Positions 1 to 7,172 of a stretch of 13,452 nt of DNA are shown here, in pieces. The first letter of the stretch is position 1. Each line of letters begins with the position of its first letter. A program made the position numbers and the translations under genes. Source of the stretch: 13-2-20CM-68-14 sp036378475 (GTDB taxonomy: Bacteria > Actinomycetota > Thermoleophilia > Gaiellales > Gaiellaceae); NCBI GenBank assembly GCA_036378475.1, contig DASUWJ010000119.1, forward strand, positions 1-13,452, given 5' to 3'. The notes under the pieces were generated by a model, which had not been told where the DNA came from, made no database searches, and saw only the letters and a list, made by a program, of their open reading frames with translations.

Positions 1-1453
1 TCTCGACCACCTCGGGGTCGGTGTAGCTGACCCCGACGTGGAAACCCGCGTCGAATGACTCTGTCTTCAGCAGGTGCCGGTTGACGGCCGCGGGCAGGAC
101 GCGCAGGTCGGCCACGTCGACCCCGGTCGAGTTGAGGCCCGCGATCATCGCGCGCTTGATCATCCGGCAGCCCGGCGGTGCATCGCGGCTGCAGACGACC
201 CGCGCGCCGCGCTTCAGGGCTGTGCCGAGCGAGGCGGCGAGCCGGACAGCGGTCTCCGGCGTCACGTCGACGTTGATCAGACCGGAGATCCCGTTCCGGT
301 TGAAGAGCCGCGAGGTGGCACGCGTTTCCCAGATCACGCTCTCCGTAACCTGCGCACCGCTCTCGACCTCCTTGAAGGGATAGATCCGGACGCCCGGATG
401 GATCACGCTCTGCGCGCCGAGCGCGACCTCGTCGCCGATCGCCGCCCCTTCCTGCACCAGTACGTGGGAGCCGATGTCGCAGGAGCGGCCGACGATCGCG
501 CCCTCGATAACCGCGCTCCGGCCAATGTAGGTCGAGGCGTCGATGACGCTTCGGCTCGTGCGCGCGCGCTCGCGGAGCGTGACGCTGGCGGAGAGGACGG
601 AGAAGGGCGCCACCGCGGCGTCCGTTGCAATCCGGCAGTAATTGCCGACGAAGGCGGGCCCCTCGATTTGCTCGAGGTCGTCCAGCTCGACCCCTTCGCC
701 GATCCAGACGTTGCCGCGCAGGCGGATGCCCGGGATGTTCAGGGCGACGGCGCCGTCGAGCGCGTCGAAGTTGGCCTGGCGGAACTGCTCGAGGTTGCCG
801 ATGTCCTGCCAGTACTCGCCGAAGACGTAGCCGTACATCGGCCTGCCCATCTCGAGCAAGAGCGGGAAGAGCTCCTTCGAGAAGTCGTAGGGGCGGTCGG
901 TCGGGATGTGGCGGAGCACCTCGGGCTCGAGCACGTAGATGCCGGTGTTGATCGTGTCCGAGAAGACCTGGCCCCAGGAGGGCTTTTCGAGGAAGCGCTC
1001 GATACGCCCCTCGTCGTCGGTGACCACGATCCCGAACTCGAGCGGGTTCTCGACCGACTTCAATCCAATCGTGACCGCGGCCTCGCGCGCGCGGTGGAAG
1101 TCGACGAGCTTCTCGAGGTTGACGTCCGTAAGTGCGTCGCCCGAGATGACGACGAAGGTGTCCTCGAGCTTCTCGCTCGCCAGACGGACCGAGCCCGCCG
1201 TTCCGAGCGGCGACTCCTCGACCGAGTACTCGATCCGGGCTCCGAGGGCTTCGCCGTCGCCGAAGTAGCTGCGGATTGCTTGCGGCAGGAAGGCGACCGT
1301 GACGATCACGTCTTCGATCCCGTGGCCGCGTACGAGTTCGACGATGTGCTCCATGCACGGCTTGCCGACGACGGGGACCATCGGTTTCGGCTGATTCGAG
1401 GTCAGCGGCCGCAGTCGCGTGCCCTCGCCGCCCGCCATCACGACCGCCTTCAT
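1..1453 (-). CDS. Bifunctional nucleotidyltransferase / phosphomannomutase-like protein (mannose-1-phosphate guanylyltransferase type), 3' end cut off by window
   Basis: Probably makes GDP-mannose or another NDP-sugar in the cytoplasm. The 484 visible codons carry three regions in order. Residues 1 to about 235 are a nucleotidyltransferase domain with GGEGTRLRPLT (8-18), K23 and the metal-site motif SGD (D106). Residues about 240-360 look like a left-handed beta-helix of hexapeptide repeats. From about residue 385 a phosphohexomutase domain begins (NGISGLINVD) and runs off the left edge, so the metal-binding loop is not visible. In this fusion family the mutase serine motif is degenerate. Here it reads VSYTDP with Ser477, where true mutases have ASHNP, so mutase activity is uncertain. 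The ATG (1451-1453) overlaps the TGA of the upstream phosphatidyltransferase gene as ATGA, which points to translational coupling. The nucleotide and sugar specificity are inferred from family resemblance only. Confidence 0.85.
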   Translation of the reverse strand, partial: MKAVVMAGGEGTRLRPLTSNQPKPMVPVVGKPCMEHIVELVRGHGIEDVIVTVAFLPQAIRSYFGDGEALGARIEYSVEESPLGTAGSVRLASEKLEDTFVVISGDALTDVNLEKLVDFHRAREAAVTIGLKSVENPLEFGIVVTDDEGRIERFLEKPSWGQVFSDTINTGIYVLEPEVLRHIPTDRPYDFSKELFPLLLEMGRPMYGYVFGEYWQDIGNLEQFRQANFDALDGAVALNIPGIRLRGNVWIGEGVELDDLEQIEGPAFVGNYCRIATDAAVAPFSVLSASVTLRERARTSRSVIDASTYIGRSAVIEGAIVGRSCDIGSHVLVQEGAAIGDEVALGAQSVIHPGVRIYPFKEVESGAQVTESVIWETRATSRLFNRNGISGLINVDVTPETAVRLAASLGTALKRGARVVCSRDAPPGCRMIKRAMIAGLNSTGVDVADLRVLPAAVNRHLLKTESFDAGFHVGVSYTDPEVVE

Positions 1454-2001
1454 TCCTCCGCCACCTCCCGGCGCGCCTTGAGGAGATAGCCGGCGACCGA
1501 AAACACCGCGAAGGCGAAGCCGCCCCAGAAGAGCCCGAGCGGCCAGGCCGTGCCGGCCCGGGTGACGAGGATGAATGCCAGCGCGGCGTAGAGGAGCCAG
1601 GTCGCTACCTTGCCGGCCAGGTTGACCGCGAACTCGTAGCCCCGCGTCACGACGAGCTTGTACCCGGCCATCAGCGCGAGATCACGTGCCGGAATCGCGA
1701 GCGCTGGCCACGGCAGCCGGCCGGCGTGCCAGAGCAGGAGGACGGCGGCGTCGATCAGCAGCCGGTCGGCGAGCGGATCGGCCACCTTGCCGAACTGGGA
1801 CTCGACCCGCCAGCGGCGCGCGAGCCAGCCGTCGACCTGGTCGGTGATCCCGGCGGCGCCGAAGACGAGCGCTGCGGCCCAGCTGTGGCCGCCGCGCGAG
1901 AGGAGCACCAGGGCGACGAAGACTGGGATCAGGAGCAGGCGCCCGAGGGTGAGCAGGTTCGGGATCGCCGCCAGCGGGGCCGGAACGGCGCGCGCAGCCA
2001 T
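1450..2001 (-). CDS. CDP-alcohol phosphatidyltransferase family membrane enzyme (PgsA/cardiolipin synthase-like)
   Basis: An integral membrane enzyme that moves a phosphatidyl group from CDP-diacylglycerol to an alcohol. The 183-residue protein carries the complete family signature: D54, D57-G58, A61-R62, G71, D75 and D79, with exact family spacing. The start IPNLLTLGRLLLIPVF is typical of glycerol-3-phosphate phosphatidyltransferases (PgsA), and the length also fits that group. Hydrophobic segments lie at about 16-34, 41-53, 84-95, 125-145 and 153-173. The acceptor cannot be read from sequence: glycerol-3-phosphate is most likely, phosphatidylglycerol (bacterial cardiolipin synthase of this fold) is possible. 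Its TGA overlaps the ATG of the following nucleotidyltransferase gene by 4 bases. The ATG at 2001 has no clear Shine-Dalgarno sequence. A TATCCT box ends 6 bases before it, which fits a leaderless transcript. Confidence 0.88.
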   Translation of the reverse strand: MAARAVPAPLAAIPNLLTLGRLLLIPVFVALVLLSRGGHSWAAALVFGAAGITDQVDGWLARRWRVESQFGKVADPLADRLLIDAAVLLLWHAGRLPWPALAIPARDLALMAGYKLVVTRGYEFAVNLAGKVATWLLYAALAFILVTRAGTAWPLGLFWGGFAFAVFSVAGYLLKARREVAEE

Positions 2002-2007
2002 GCTGAC

Positions 2008-2013
2008 AGGATA
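2008..2013 (-). promoter_or_regulatory. Candidate -10 box for leaderless phosphatidyltransferase mRNA; doubles as hutF ribosome-binding site on the other strand
   Basis: Read on the minus strand the hexamer is TATCCT, followed by GTCAGC and then the ATG at 2001. That places a transcription start on or next to the start codon. A weak -35-like GTGAAG lies 16 bases upstream, inside hutF. On the plus strand the same bases read AGGATA, where AGGA sits 7 bases before the hutF ATG and is a normal Shine-Dalgarno position. The promoter call is inference from pattern and spacing. Confidence 0.35.
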
Positions 2014-2018
2014 CGGCG

Positions 2019-3044
2019 ATGGCCGAGTCCTTCACGCTCCCCGGCTTCGTGAACGCCCACAGCCACGGCTTTCAGCGGGCCCTTCGGGGCCGGACGGAGG
2101 GGGACGACTTCTGGGCCTGGCGCGAGTCGATGCTCGAGCTCGCCCGGAGCCTCTCCGTCGATGAGATCCGACGGGAGTACACCGCCGTCTACGAAGAACA
2201 GCTGGCCGCCGGGTACACCGCGGTCGGAGAGTTCCACTACTTGGGGCTCGAGGAGGCGCTTGCGGCCGCGGAGGCCGCTGCGGAGGCGGGGATCACCTTC
2301 GTCCTCCTCTACACCGCGTATGCGCGCGGGGGGCTCGAGCGCTTCCGCCAGCAAAGCGTCGGCCAGTACCTGCGTGAGCTCGAGTCGCTGCGCGAGCGCG
2401 GGATCCGGGTCGGTCTTGCCCCCCACTCCGTCCGGGCCTGTCCCCGGCCCTGGCTCGAGGAGCTCGGCCGCTACGCGGAGCGAGAGGGGCTCGTGCTCCA
2501 CATCCATGCCGACGAGCAGGCGCGCGAGCTCGAGGAGTGCCTGGCCGAGCACGGCAGGCGGCCAATCGAGCTGCTTGCCGACTGCGGCTGCCTCGGCCCG
2601 CGAACGACGGTCGTCCACGCGACGCAGGCCGATGCGAACGAGCTCGATCTGCTCGTGCAGGCAGGCGCCATGGTCTGCCTCTGCCCGACAACAGAGGCCA
2701 GTCTCGGGGACGGCTTCGCGCCGGTCGAAGAGCTCTGCGAACGAGGCCTCGGGATCTGCATCGGCTCCGACTCGAACGTCCGGATCGACCCGCTCGAGGA
2801 GTTGCGGGAGCTCGAGGGGATCGCGCGGCGCCGCACCGGGAGGCGCAACCTCGTCTCCCCCGAGTCGCTGCTTCGCTTCGGCTCGGACGAGGGCGCGGCC
2901 TCGCTCCAGCTCGACTCCTGGGCCGAGCTCGAGGTCGATCTCGGCCACCGCTCGCTCCGGGGCGTGGCGAATGGCGATGTACCGGCGGCGCTCGTCGCGA
3001 GCTGCTCCGCCGATGTCGTCAGGGGGTTGGGGGCGCCTCCATAA
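2019..3044 (+). CDS. hutF: Formiminoglutamate deiminase (HutF), compact form
   Basis: An amidohydrolase-superfamily zinc enzyme that converts N-formimino-L-glutamate to N-formyl-L-glutamate plus ammonia in the five-step histidine degradation route. Of 341 residues, the HutF-like marks are: VNAHSH (H14, H16) followed by FQRALRGRT; PHSVRA at 135-140; HIHADEQ at 161-167; VHAT with H200; LCPTTEASLGDG at 221-232; and GSDSN with D251. H14, H16, a histidine of HIH and D251 are the expected metal ligands. HutF proteins are usually about 450 residues, with a beta-sandwich built from both ends. Here the protein begins almost at the HxH strand, and an in-frame TGA at 2004-2006 rules out an upstream extension. 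The C-terminal part is also short. The ATG has AGGA 7 bases upstream. No other hut gene is in the window. The end overlaps the convergent response regulator gene by 26 bases. Confidence 0.85.
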   Translation: MAESFTLPGFVNAHSHGFQRALRGRTEGDDFWAWRESMLELARSLSVDEIRREYTAVYEEQLAAGYTAVGEFHYLGLEEALAAAEAAAEAGITFVLLYTAYARGGLERFRQQSVGQYLRELESLRERGIRVGLAPHSVRACPRPWLEELGRYAEREGLVLHIHADEQARELEECLAEHGRRPIELLADCGCLGPRTTVVHATQADANELDLLVQAGAMVCLCPTTEASLGDGFAPVEELCERGLGICIGSDSNVRIDPLEELRELEGIARRRTGRRNLVSPESLLRFGSDEGAASLQLDSWAELEVDLGHRSLRGVANGDVPAALVASCSADVVRGLGAPP

Positions 3045-3411
3045 CCTCGAGCAGACGGGCGACGAGCCGCTCGGGCGGCAGACTCTTCTCGAGGTACGCG
3101 CTCGCGCCGAGCTCGAGCGCCTCGGCGCCGTGCTGTCGCTCCTCGAAGCCCGAGAGGATCACGACCCGCGAGTCCGGCGCGGCTTCTCGCAGCGCAGGTA
3201 GCGCCTCGAGACCGTCCTGGACCGGCATCGCGATATCGAGCAGGATCAGATCCGGCTGGTGCTCGCGGGCGAGTTCAACGCCTCTCAGCCCGTTTTCGGC
3301 CTCGGCCAAAACCGCGAAGCGGTGACTGGCCTCGAGGCTCAGGCGAAGCATCAAACGGAGGTCGGCGGCGTCGTCGACAAGCAGGACCCCGAATGGAGCG
3401 CCTCTTGTCAC
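3019..3411 (-). CDS. Single-domain response regulator (CheY-like receiver)
   Basis: A stand-alone phosphoacceptor receiver domain of 130 residues with no output domain. The standard residues are all present: acidic pair D13-D14 in LLVDDAADL, phosphoacceptor D59 in LILLDIAMP, S87 in VILSG and K109 in YLEKS. The start is GTG (3409-3411), which places the first beta strand at the usual distance. No strong ribosome-binding site precedes it; AAGGGG lies about 13 bases upstream. No histidine kinase, chemotaxis or anti-sigma gene is nearby, so the partner is unknown. It could act as a phosphate sink, an adaptor or a protein-interaction switch. The gene is tail-to-tail with hutF and overlaps its last 26 bases. 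Confidence 0.85.
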   Translation of the reverse strand: MTRGAPFGVLLVDDAADLRLMLRLSLEASHRFAVLAEAENGLRGVELAREHQPDLILLDIAMPVQDGLEALPALREAAPDSRVVILSGFEERQHGAEALELGASAYLEKSLPPERLVARLLEVMEAPPTP

Positions 3412-3705
3412 GCCGGAGCAGACCCCTTTGTCGCCTTTGAACCGTGTTGTAGGTGAGATTCAACCAGGAATTCCTACCGAATCAAGTTCAAAGCTCACCC
3501 CCAAGGACCAGCACCCGCGCGCGGATCCAGCATCGCCTCACTCGTCACTCGAATGCGAGCGGCTCAAGCCCTTTCGGCCCCCCGCTCGCTCGGCTTTCGG
3601 GTCGCCACGACGAGGAGCGGCGGGCGAGTGCCTTCTCGCGAGGGGGCTCCGCAAGGGGGGCTCGGGGACGTAGTACCGACCAGGCGCGCTGGTAGGGTCG
3701 CCGGC
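3412..3705. other. Intergenic region between response regulator and aminotransferase genes
   Basis: About 290 bases between two divergent genes, with no gene I can support. Bases 3421-3500 are richer in A/T than the surroundings and probably hold the divergent promoters. They contain a perfect 10-base palindrome AGGAATTCCT at 3466-3475, enclosed by inverted GGTGAG (3452-3457) and CTCACC arms near 3495. I could not assign -35/-10 boxes with confidence on either strand. The right end holds GGTAGGG (3691-3697), a plausible Shine-Dalgarno sequence 8 bases before the aminotransferase ATG. Confidence 0.4.
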
Positions 3706-5091
3706 ATGGCCGTCAGGGAGCAGACCGGGCTCGACCGCGGGCGCATCCGTGAGCTGACCGAGCGCGAGGAGCGGGCCCTGAACGATCGGACCGCCAAGTC
3801 GCGGGCGATGTACGAGCGGGCGCAGGGCTCCCTCGCCGGCGGTGTCGCCTCCTCCTACCAGCTGCGAAAGCCCTGGCCGATCTACCTGGAGCGAGGCGAG
3901 GGGCCCTGGGTCTGGGACGTCGACGGCAGCAAGATGCTCGACTTCCACAACGGCTTCGGCTCGATGACCCAGGGGCACGCGCATCCTGCGATCGTGCGAG
4001 CCGTCGAGGAGCGCGTCCGGCTCGGCACCCACTTTGCTGCCCCGACAGAGGATGCGATCGCGGTCGCCGAGGAGCTCCAGCGACGCTTCGGCCTGCCGAA
4101 GTGGCGCTACACCAACTCCGGCACCGAGGCGACGATGGATGCGATCCGGGTCGCCCGCGGGCTGACCGGCCGCGAGACGATCGTCAAGATCTTCGGCTCC
4201 TACCACGGCCACCACGACGCCGTCATGGTCTCGACCGGCTCCGTCGACATCGAGGGCGCCGATCCGGCCAACCTGCCCTCGGTCGGCTATGGCGCGGGCC
4301 TGCCGCGCGCGATCGTCGAGCTGACCGTCGCCGTGCCCTTCAACGACGCCGACGCGATGGAGAGTCGGATCCACCGGCTCGAGTCCGAAGGCCGGGCTCC
4401 CGCCTGCGTGATCATGGAGGCGGCAATGATGAACCTCGGGATCATCCCGCCCGAGCCCGGATATCTCGAAGCGATCCGCGAGCTGACGAAGCGACGCGGG
4501 ATCGTGCTGATCTTCGACGAGGTCAAGACGGGCTTCACGATCGCACCGGGCGGGGCGACCGAACGCTTCGGCGTCCAGCCCGACATGGTCACGCTGGCAA
4601 AGTCACTCGGTGGCGGCCTGCCCTGCGGCGCGATCGGCGGCACCGAGGAGGCGATGGCGCCGGTCGTGGACGGCGGCGTCTACCAGGTTGGAACCTACAA
4701 CGGCAATCCGCTCTCGATGGCGGCCGCCCGCGCGAACCTGCAGCAGGTCCTGACCGCCGAGGCCTACGAGCAGCTCGACCGCCTGAACGAGCGCATCCTC
4801 GCGGGCTGCTCACGCGTGATCGACGAGCACGGCCTGCCCGGCTATGCGCTCGGAATCGCCGCCAAGGGCTGCGTCACCTTCGCGAGCGAGCGAATCGTCG
4901 ACTACGCGAGCTTCAAGGAGCACCAGGATGCCGAGCTCACCGAGCTCGCCTGGCTCTACTCCATGAACCGGGGCATCTTCATGACCCCGGGGCGCGAGGA
5001 GGAGTGGACGCTCTCGGTCGCCCATAACGAGGCGGCGATCGACCGCTACACCGCCGTCTTCGCCGAACTCGCCGGCGAGCTGGCGGCCTGA
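3706..5091 (+). CDS. Class III PLP-dependent aminotransferase, glutamate-1-semialdehyde aminomutase-like
   Basis: A cytoplasmic fold-type I PLP enzyme, 461 residues from the chosen ATG. Class III marks are visible: NSGTEATMDAIRVAR (the phosphate-binding turn), YHGHHDA, IFDEVKTGF with D271 (contacts the pyridine nitrogen), and TLAKSLGGGLP with K299 as the expected Schiff-base lysine. YNGNPLSMAA near the C-terminal domain is also typical. The GGV...YLERGEG...WDVDG start resembles HemL, but the HemL motif NSPVRAF is replaced by ASSYQLRKPW. It is therefore probably not the haem-pathway enzyme but a paralogue acting on an unknown amino or keto substrate. An in-frame opening extends upstream to 3553. 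I prefer the ATG at 3706 because GGTAGGG lies 8 bases before it and the upstream translation is low-complexity. It converges on the secreted propeller gene. Confidence 0.8.
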   Translation: MAVREQTGLDRGRIRELTEREERALNDRTAKSRAMYERAQGSLAGGVASSYQLRKPWPIYLERGEGPWVWDVDGSKMLDFHNGFGSMTQGHAHPAIVRAVEERVRLGTHFAAPTEDAIAVAEELQRRFGLPKWRYTNSGTEATMDAIRVARGLTGRETIVKIFGSYHGHHDAVMVSTGSVDIEGADPANLPSVGYGAGLPRAIVELTVAVPFNDADAMESRIHRLESEGRAPACVIMEAAMMNLGIIPPEPGYLEAIRELTKRRGIVLIFDEVKTGFTIAPGGATERFGVQPDMVTLAKSLGGGLPCGAIGGTEEAMAPVVDGGVYQVGTYNGNPLSMAAARANLQQVLTAEAYEQLDRLNERILAGCSRVIDEHGLPGYALGIAAKGCVTFASERIVDYASFKEHQDAELTELAWLYSMNRGIFMTPGREEEWTLSVAHNEAAIDRYTAVFAELAGELAA

Positions 5092-5108
5092 GCACACCTG
5101 CTTCGGAA

Positions 5109-5181
5109 CGGACGCGAAGAGTCCGCTCTCGAACGGGCTGACGAGCCCGGAGCCGCGGCGCGTACTGGCCGGGGCTCCGGG
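5109..5181. terminator. Hairpin cluster between convergent genes, possible bidirectional terminator
   Basis: The gap between the two convergent genes holds a perfect 9-bp stem, CCCGGAGCC (5146-5154) with GGCTCCGGG (5173-5181), loop 18 bases. A smaller 5-bp stem, CGGAC/GTCCG (5109-5113 and 5121-5125), lies beside it. Neither has a run of T on either strand, so this is not a textbook intrinsic terminator. Its place between two converging stop codons makes a transcription-ending role the simplest reading. Confidence 0.4.
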
Positions 5182-5198
5182 TCGCCAGCGGCGAACGC

Positions 5199-6938
5199 CT
5201 ACGGCGTGATTGCCGCCGAGTAGATGTTCTGGTCGAGTCCGCCTGTCATGTCGAAGCACGTCGTGAACGACGAGTGGCAGGTTCCGCCCGTCTCGGGGTC
5301 ACCGGCGACGTCGGCGCCGTCGTTGTCCCCGGCCGGGTCGGGCGCTCCCACGGTGTCGCGCTGGTCGGTCCAGACCGCACCGACCGTATTGCCCTGCGCG
5401 GCAACCGTGATGTAGTCACCGAAGAACGGTATGCGCCGCCCGCCGAACTGCTCGTAGTTCAGGTTCGTCGGCGCGTCCGTGACCTGGACGCTCGGCGACC
5501 AGGTCTTGCCGCCGTCGGATGATTCCGCGTAGCGGACGTTCAGACACGCGCTTGTGAACCCGCTCGCGCTGTTGCACGGCGGCCTCGTCGGCGAGTAGTT
5601 CGGATCGCCACGCGAGTCGTAGAAGATCGCGTTCACGCGGCCTCCCGAGGCCGTGAGGAACGGGAAGAACTGGTGGCCGGTTGCACTCGGCGAGAGTGCG
5701 ACCGGAGCGCTCCAGCTGCGACCCGCATTAGTCGAGTACGAGTACTCGATCTGTCCCTGACCGCTCGCCTGAGCCTCCTGGAAGGCCATCACGAGCGTCC
5801 CGTTGACGTTGTCTGCGGCGAGGTACGGGCCCGCCAGGTCGAAGCGCGGGAAGGTGAACCCCGTCGGGCAGTTGAACGGTACGTCGCCGCAGTCGCGTGC
5901 ACCGTTACCCGAGAACTGCCCCGAGGTGAACGGCGGGTAGAGAACGACGAGGCGTGCCGGCGAGAAGGTCTGCCCGAAGTTCGACGAGCTGGTGAAGGCA
6001 GCCCCGTTGACCGAGTTCGTCGCCTTCGCGAACGCGCCGCCGGTGCCGCCCTGCCAGCTCACGTCCACCTGGCTTCCGGGGCCGATCGCGATCGAGGGCC
6101 CTTGGTTGCTGCAGATGCCGGCCGAGAGCTTGATCGGCTGACTGAACGTGGCCCCGTGGTCGGTCGAGCGGCTGAACAGGATCTCGTTACAGCCCGAGCC
6201 GTGAAAGTCCGACCAGGCCGCATAGACGAAGCCTGTCGCCGGGTCGGCGACGATGTTCGTCTTGTCGTTGAAGGATCCCTGCCCGAAGGTGTTCGTGGCC
6301 AGGATGACCGTGCGCACGTACTTCGAGCCGTCGGTCGAGGGGTCCGCCGGGTTCGACGGTGCATAGGTCGCAACCCAGACATCACCCGTGTTGTCCCGGA
6401 AGCGAGCGGACTTGCCATTCTCGAACCCGCGGTTGAAGTTATTGCCCATGTAGAAGACATCGCCCTGGCCGTCGAACGACTGGACAGGGTCTCCGGCGGC
6501 GATCGCGCCGCCAGCCACCATCTGGTGCAGGGGTGAGCTCAGTCCCTGCGGCGAGGTGTCGCCCTTGTAGCCGGGCAGCAGGCTGTCCGTCCACGAGCTG
6601 CCGCCGTTCGAGGATCGGTAGAAACCGGCCCACGCGTCTCCGGCTGTCGGCACCGTGCAGTAGTCGTTCGAGCCGCTCGTCCACACGCTCGGATTGCGCG
6701 GGTCGATCGCGAGCGTGGGCTCGTTCTGCATCCTGCGGTCGATCCCGCACCGCTGCAGCACGGCGTCCGTGTACGTGCCGCCAGCGAGCTGATCAGCGCT
6801 CAGGTACGGCCCATTGGTGCCGTTATCGACCGTCACACGGACGTTCGGGCTGACCGTCTGAGCGCCGGCGACGGCGCTCAGCACGAGGAGCGCCGCGCCT
6901 GCAAGCGCTGACGCCAGGACGACTCGTTTTCCTCTCAT
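5199..6938 (-). CDS. Secreted BNR/Asp-box repeat beta-propeller protein (sialidase-like fold)
   Basis: A 579-residue exported protein of unknown function. Residues 1-26 form a Sec signal peptide: a basic start, a hydrophobic core and AGA before a likely cleavage at 26/27. The rest shows Asp-box repeats of the S-x-D/N-x-G-x-x-W/F type at 109-116, 258-265, 402-409 and 473-480, spaced like blades of a six-bladed propeller. Ten cysteines in the mature part suggest disulfides, consistent with an extracytoplasmic place. I do not see the N-terminal FRIP motif or the arginine triad of true sialidases. RRIP at 501-504 lies near the C-terminus, so sialidase activity is not supported. The ATG is preceded by a strong ribosome-binding site, GGGGGAGG, 6 bases upstream. 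The gene stands alone, with an AT-rich promoter candidate about 120 bases upstream. Confidence 0.8.
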   Translation of the reverse strand: MRGKRVVLASALAGAALLVLSAVAGAQTVSPNVRVTVDNGTNGPYLSADQLAGGTYTDAVLQRCGIDRRMQNEPTLAIDPRNPSVWTSGSNDYCTVPTAGDAWAGFYRSSNGGSSWTDSLLPGYKGDTSPQGLSSPLHQMVAGGAIAAGDPVQSFDGQGDVFYMGNNFNRGFENGKSARFRDNTGDVWVATYAPSNPADPSTDGSKYVRTVILATNTFGQGSFNDKTNIVADPATGFVYAAWSDFHGSGCNEILFSRSTDHGATFSQPIKLSAGICSNQGPSIAIGPGSQVDVSWQGGTGGAFAKATNSVNGAAFTSSSNFGQTFSPARLVVLYPPFTSGQFSGNGARDCGDVPFNCPTGFTFPRFDLAGPYLAADNVNGTLVMAFQEAQASGQGQIEYSYSTNAGRSWSAPVALSPSATGHQFFPFLTASGGRVNAIFYDSRGDPNYSPTRPPCNSASGFTSACLNVRYAESSDGGKTWSPSVQVTDAPTNLNYEQFGGRRIPFFGDYITVAAQGNTVGAVWTDQRDTVGAPDPAGDNDGADVAGDPETGGTCHSSFTTCFDMTGGLDQNIYSAAITP

Positions 6939-6992
6939 AGCGATCCTCCCCCATGATCACGGCGCTCTGAACCGCAGGCGCCCTGGATGAGC

Positions 6993-7010
6993 GCAACGAA
7001 CGCTCGTTGC
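6993..7010. promoter_or_regulatory. Inverted repeat in the leader of the secreted propeller gene
   Basis: Perfect 7-base arms GCAACGA and TCGTTGC separated by 4 bases. It lies 55-72 bases before the propeller gene ATG, inside the predicted 5' leader. It could be an operator for a dimeric repressor or an RNA hairpin. The symmetry is seen; the role is inferred. Confidence 0.4.
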
Positions 7011-7039
7011 TCCTGCATCTCTCTCCCCTCTCTTTTTGG

Positions 7040-7070
7040 CGGCCCCGAGCGGGCCGTATCGTATTTTATA
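7040..7070 (-). promoter_or_regulatory. Candidate promoter region of the propeller gene, with hairpin
   Basis: The minus strand reads TATAAAAT at 7070-7063, an outstanding A/T block in a GC-rich region and a good -10 box. It would start a transcript near 7056 with a leader of about 118 bases. No clear -35 box precedes it. Just downstream is a 6-bp inverted repeat, CGGCCC (7040-7045) with GGGCCG (7051-7056), that would sit at the transcript start. On the plus strand the same hairpin is followed by a T-rich stretch, so a terminator reading is possible too, but no plus-strand gene ends here. Confidence 0.35.
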
Positions 7071-7141
7071 CCTCGCTTGGAATCGCAGTGCCCGCGCGCC
7101 CGTCGGCGGGCTCACTCGTTCTCGCAATCCAGCTCAGGGGC

Positions 7142-7172
7142 GCTGGATCCCGCCTCGCCAGCGGGATCCAGC
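7142..7172 (-). terminator. Strong hairpin directly after tRNA-Pro
   Basis: A perfect 12-bp inverted repeat: GCTGGATCCCGC (7142-7153) and GCGGGATCCAGC (7161-7172) with a 7-base loop. In the direction of tRNA transcription it begins only 4 bases after the tRNA discriminator base. It has no following T run. It probably ends the tRNA transcript or shields the precursor 3' end before trimming. A smaller stem (7098-7102 with 7107-7111, loop TCGG) lies further downstream. Confidence 0.5.

Noticed and set aside
74..1489. Long plus-strand open frame over the left 1.4 kb
   Set aside because: It is the complement of the nucleotidyltransferase/phosphomannomutase gene read in register. The minus strand has clear family motifs, while the plus translation is low-complexity and rich in R, D, A and E.
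1929..2948. Long minus-strand open frame opposite hutF
   Set aside because: It mirrors hutF, whose metal-site motifs are unambiguous, and it runs across the divergent start into the phosphatidyltransferase gene.
3553..3705. Possible 51-residue N-terminal extension of the aminotransferase
   Set aside because: The extension is arginine- and glycine-rich with no family resemblance, and GGTAGGG stands properly before the ATG at 3706.
5199..6938. Calling the Asp-box protein a sialidase
   Set aside because: Asp boxes only show the propeller fold. The N-terminal FRIP motif and catalytic arginine triad are not seen, so no enzyme name is justified.
7040..7172. The run of inverted repeats as a CRISPR array or mobile-element end
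   Set aside because: The three stems differ in sequence and spacing, with no direct repeats, spacers, transposase or target duplication.
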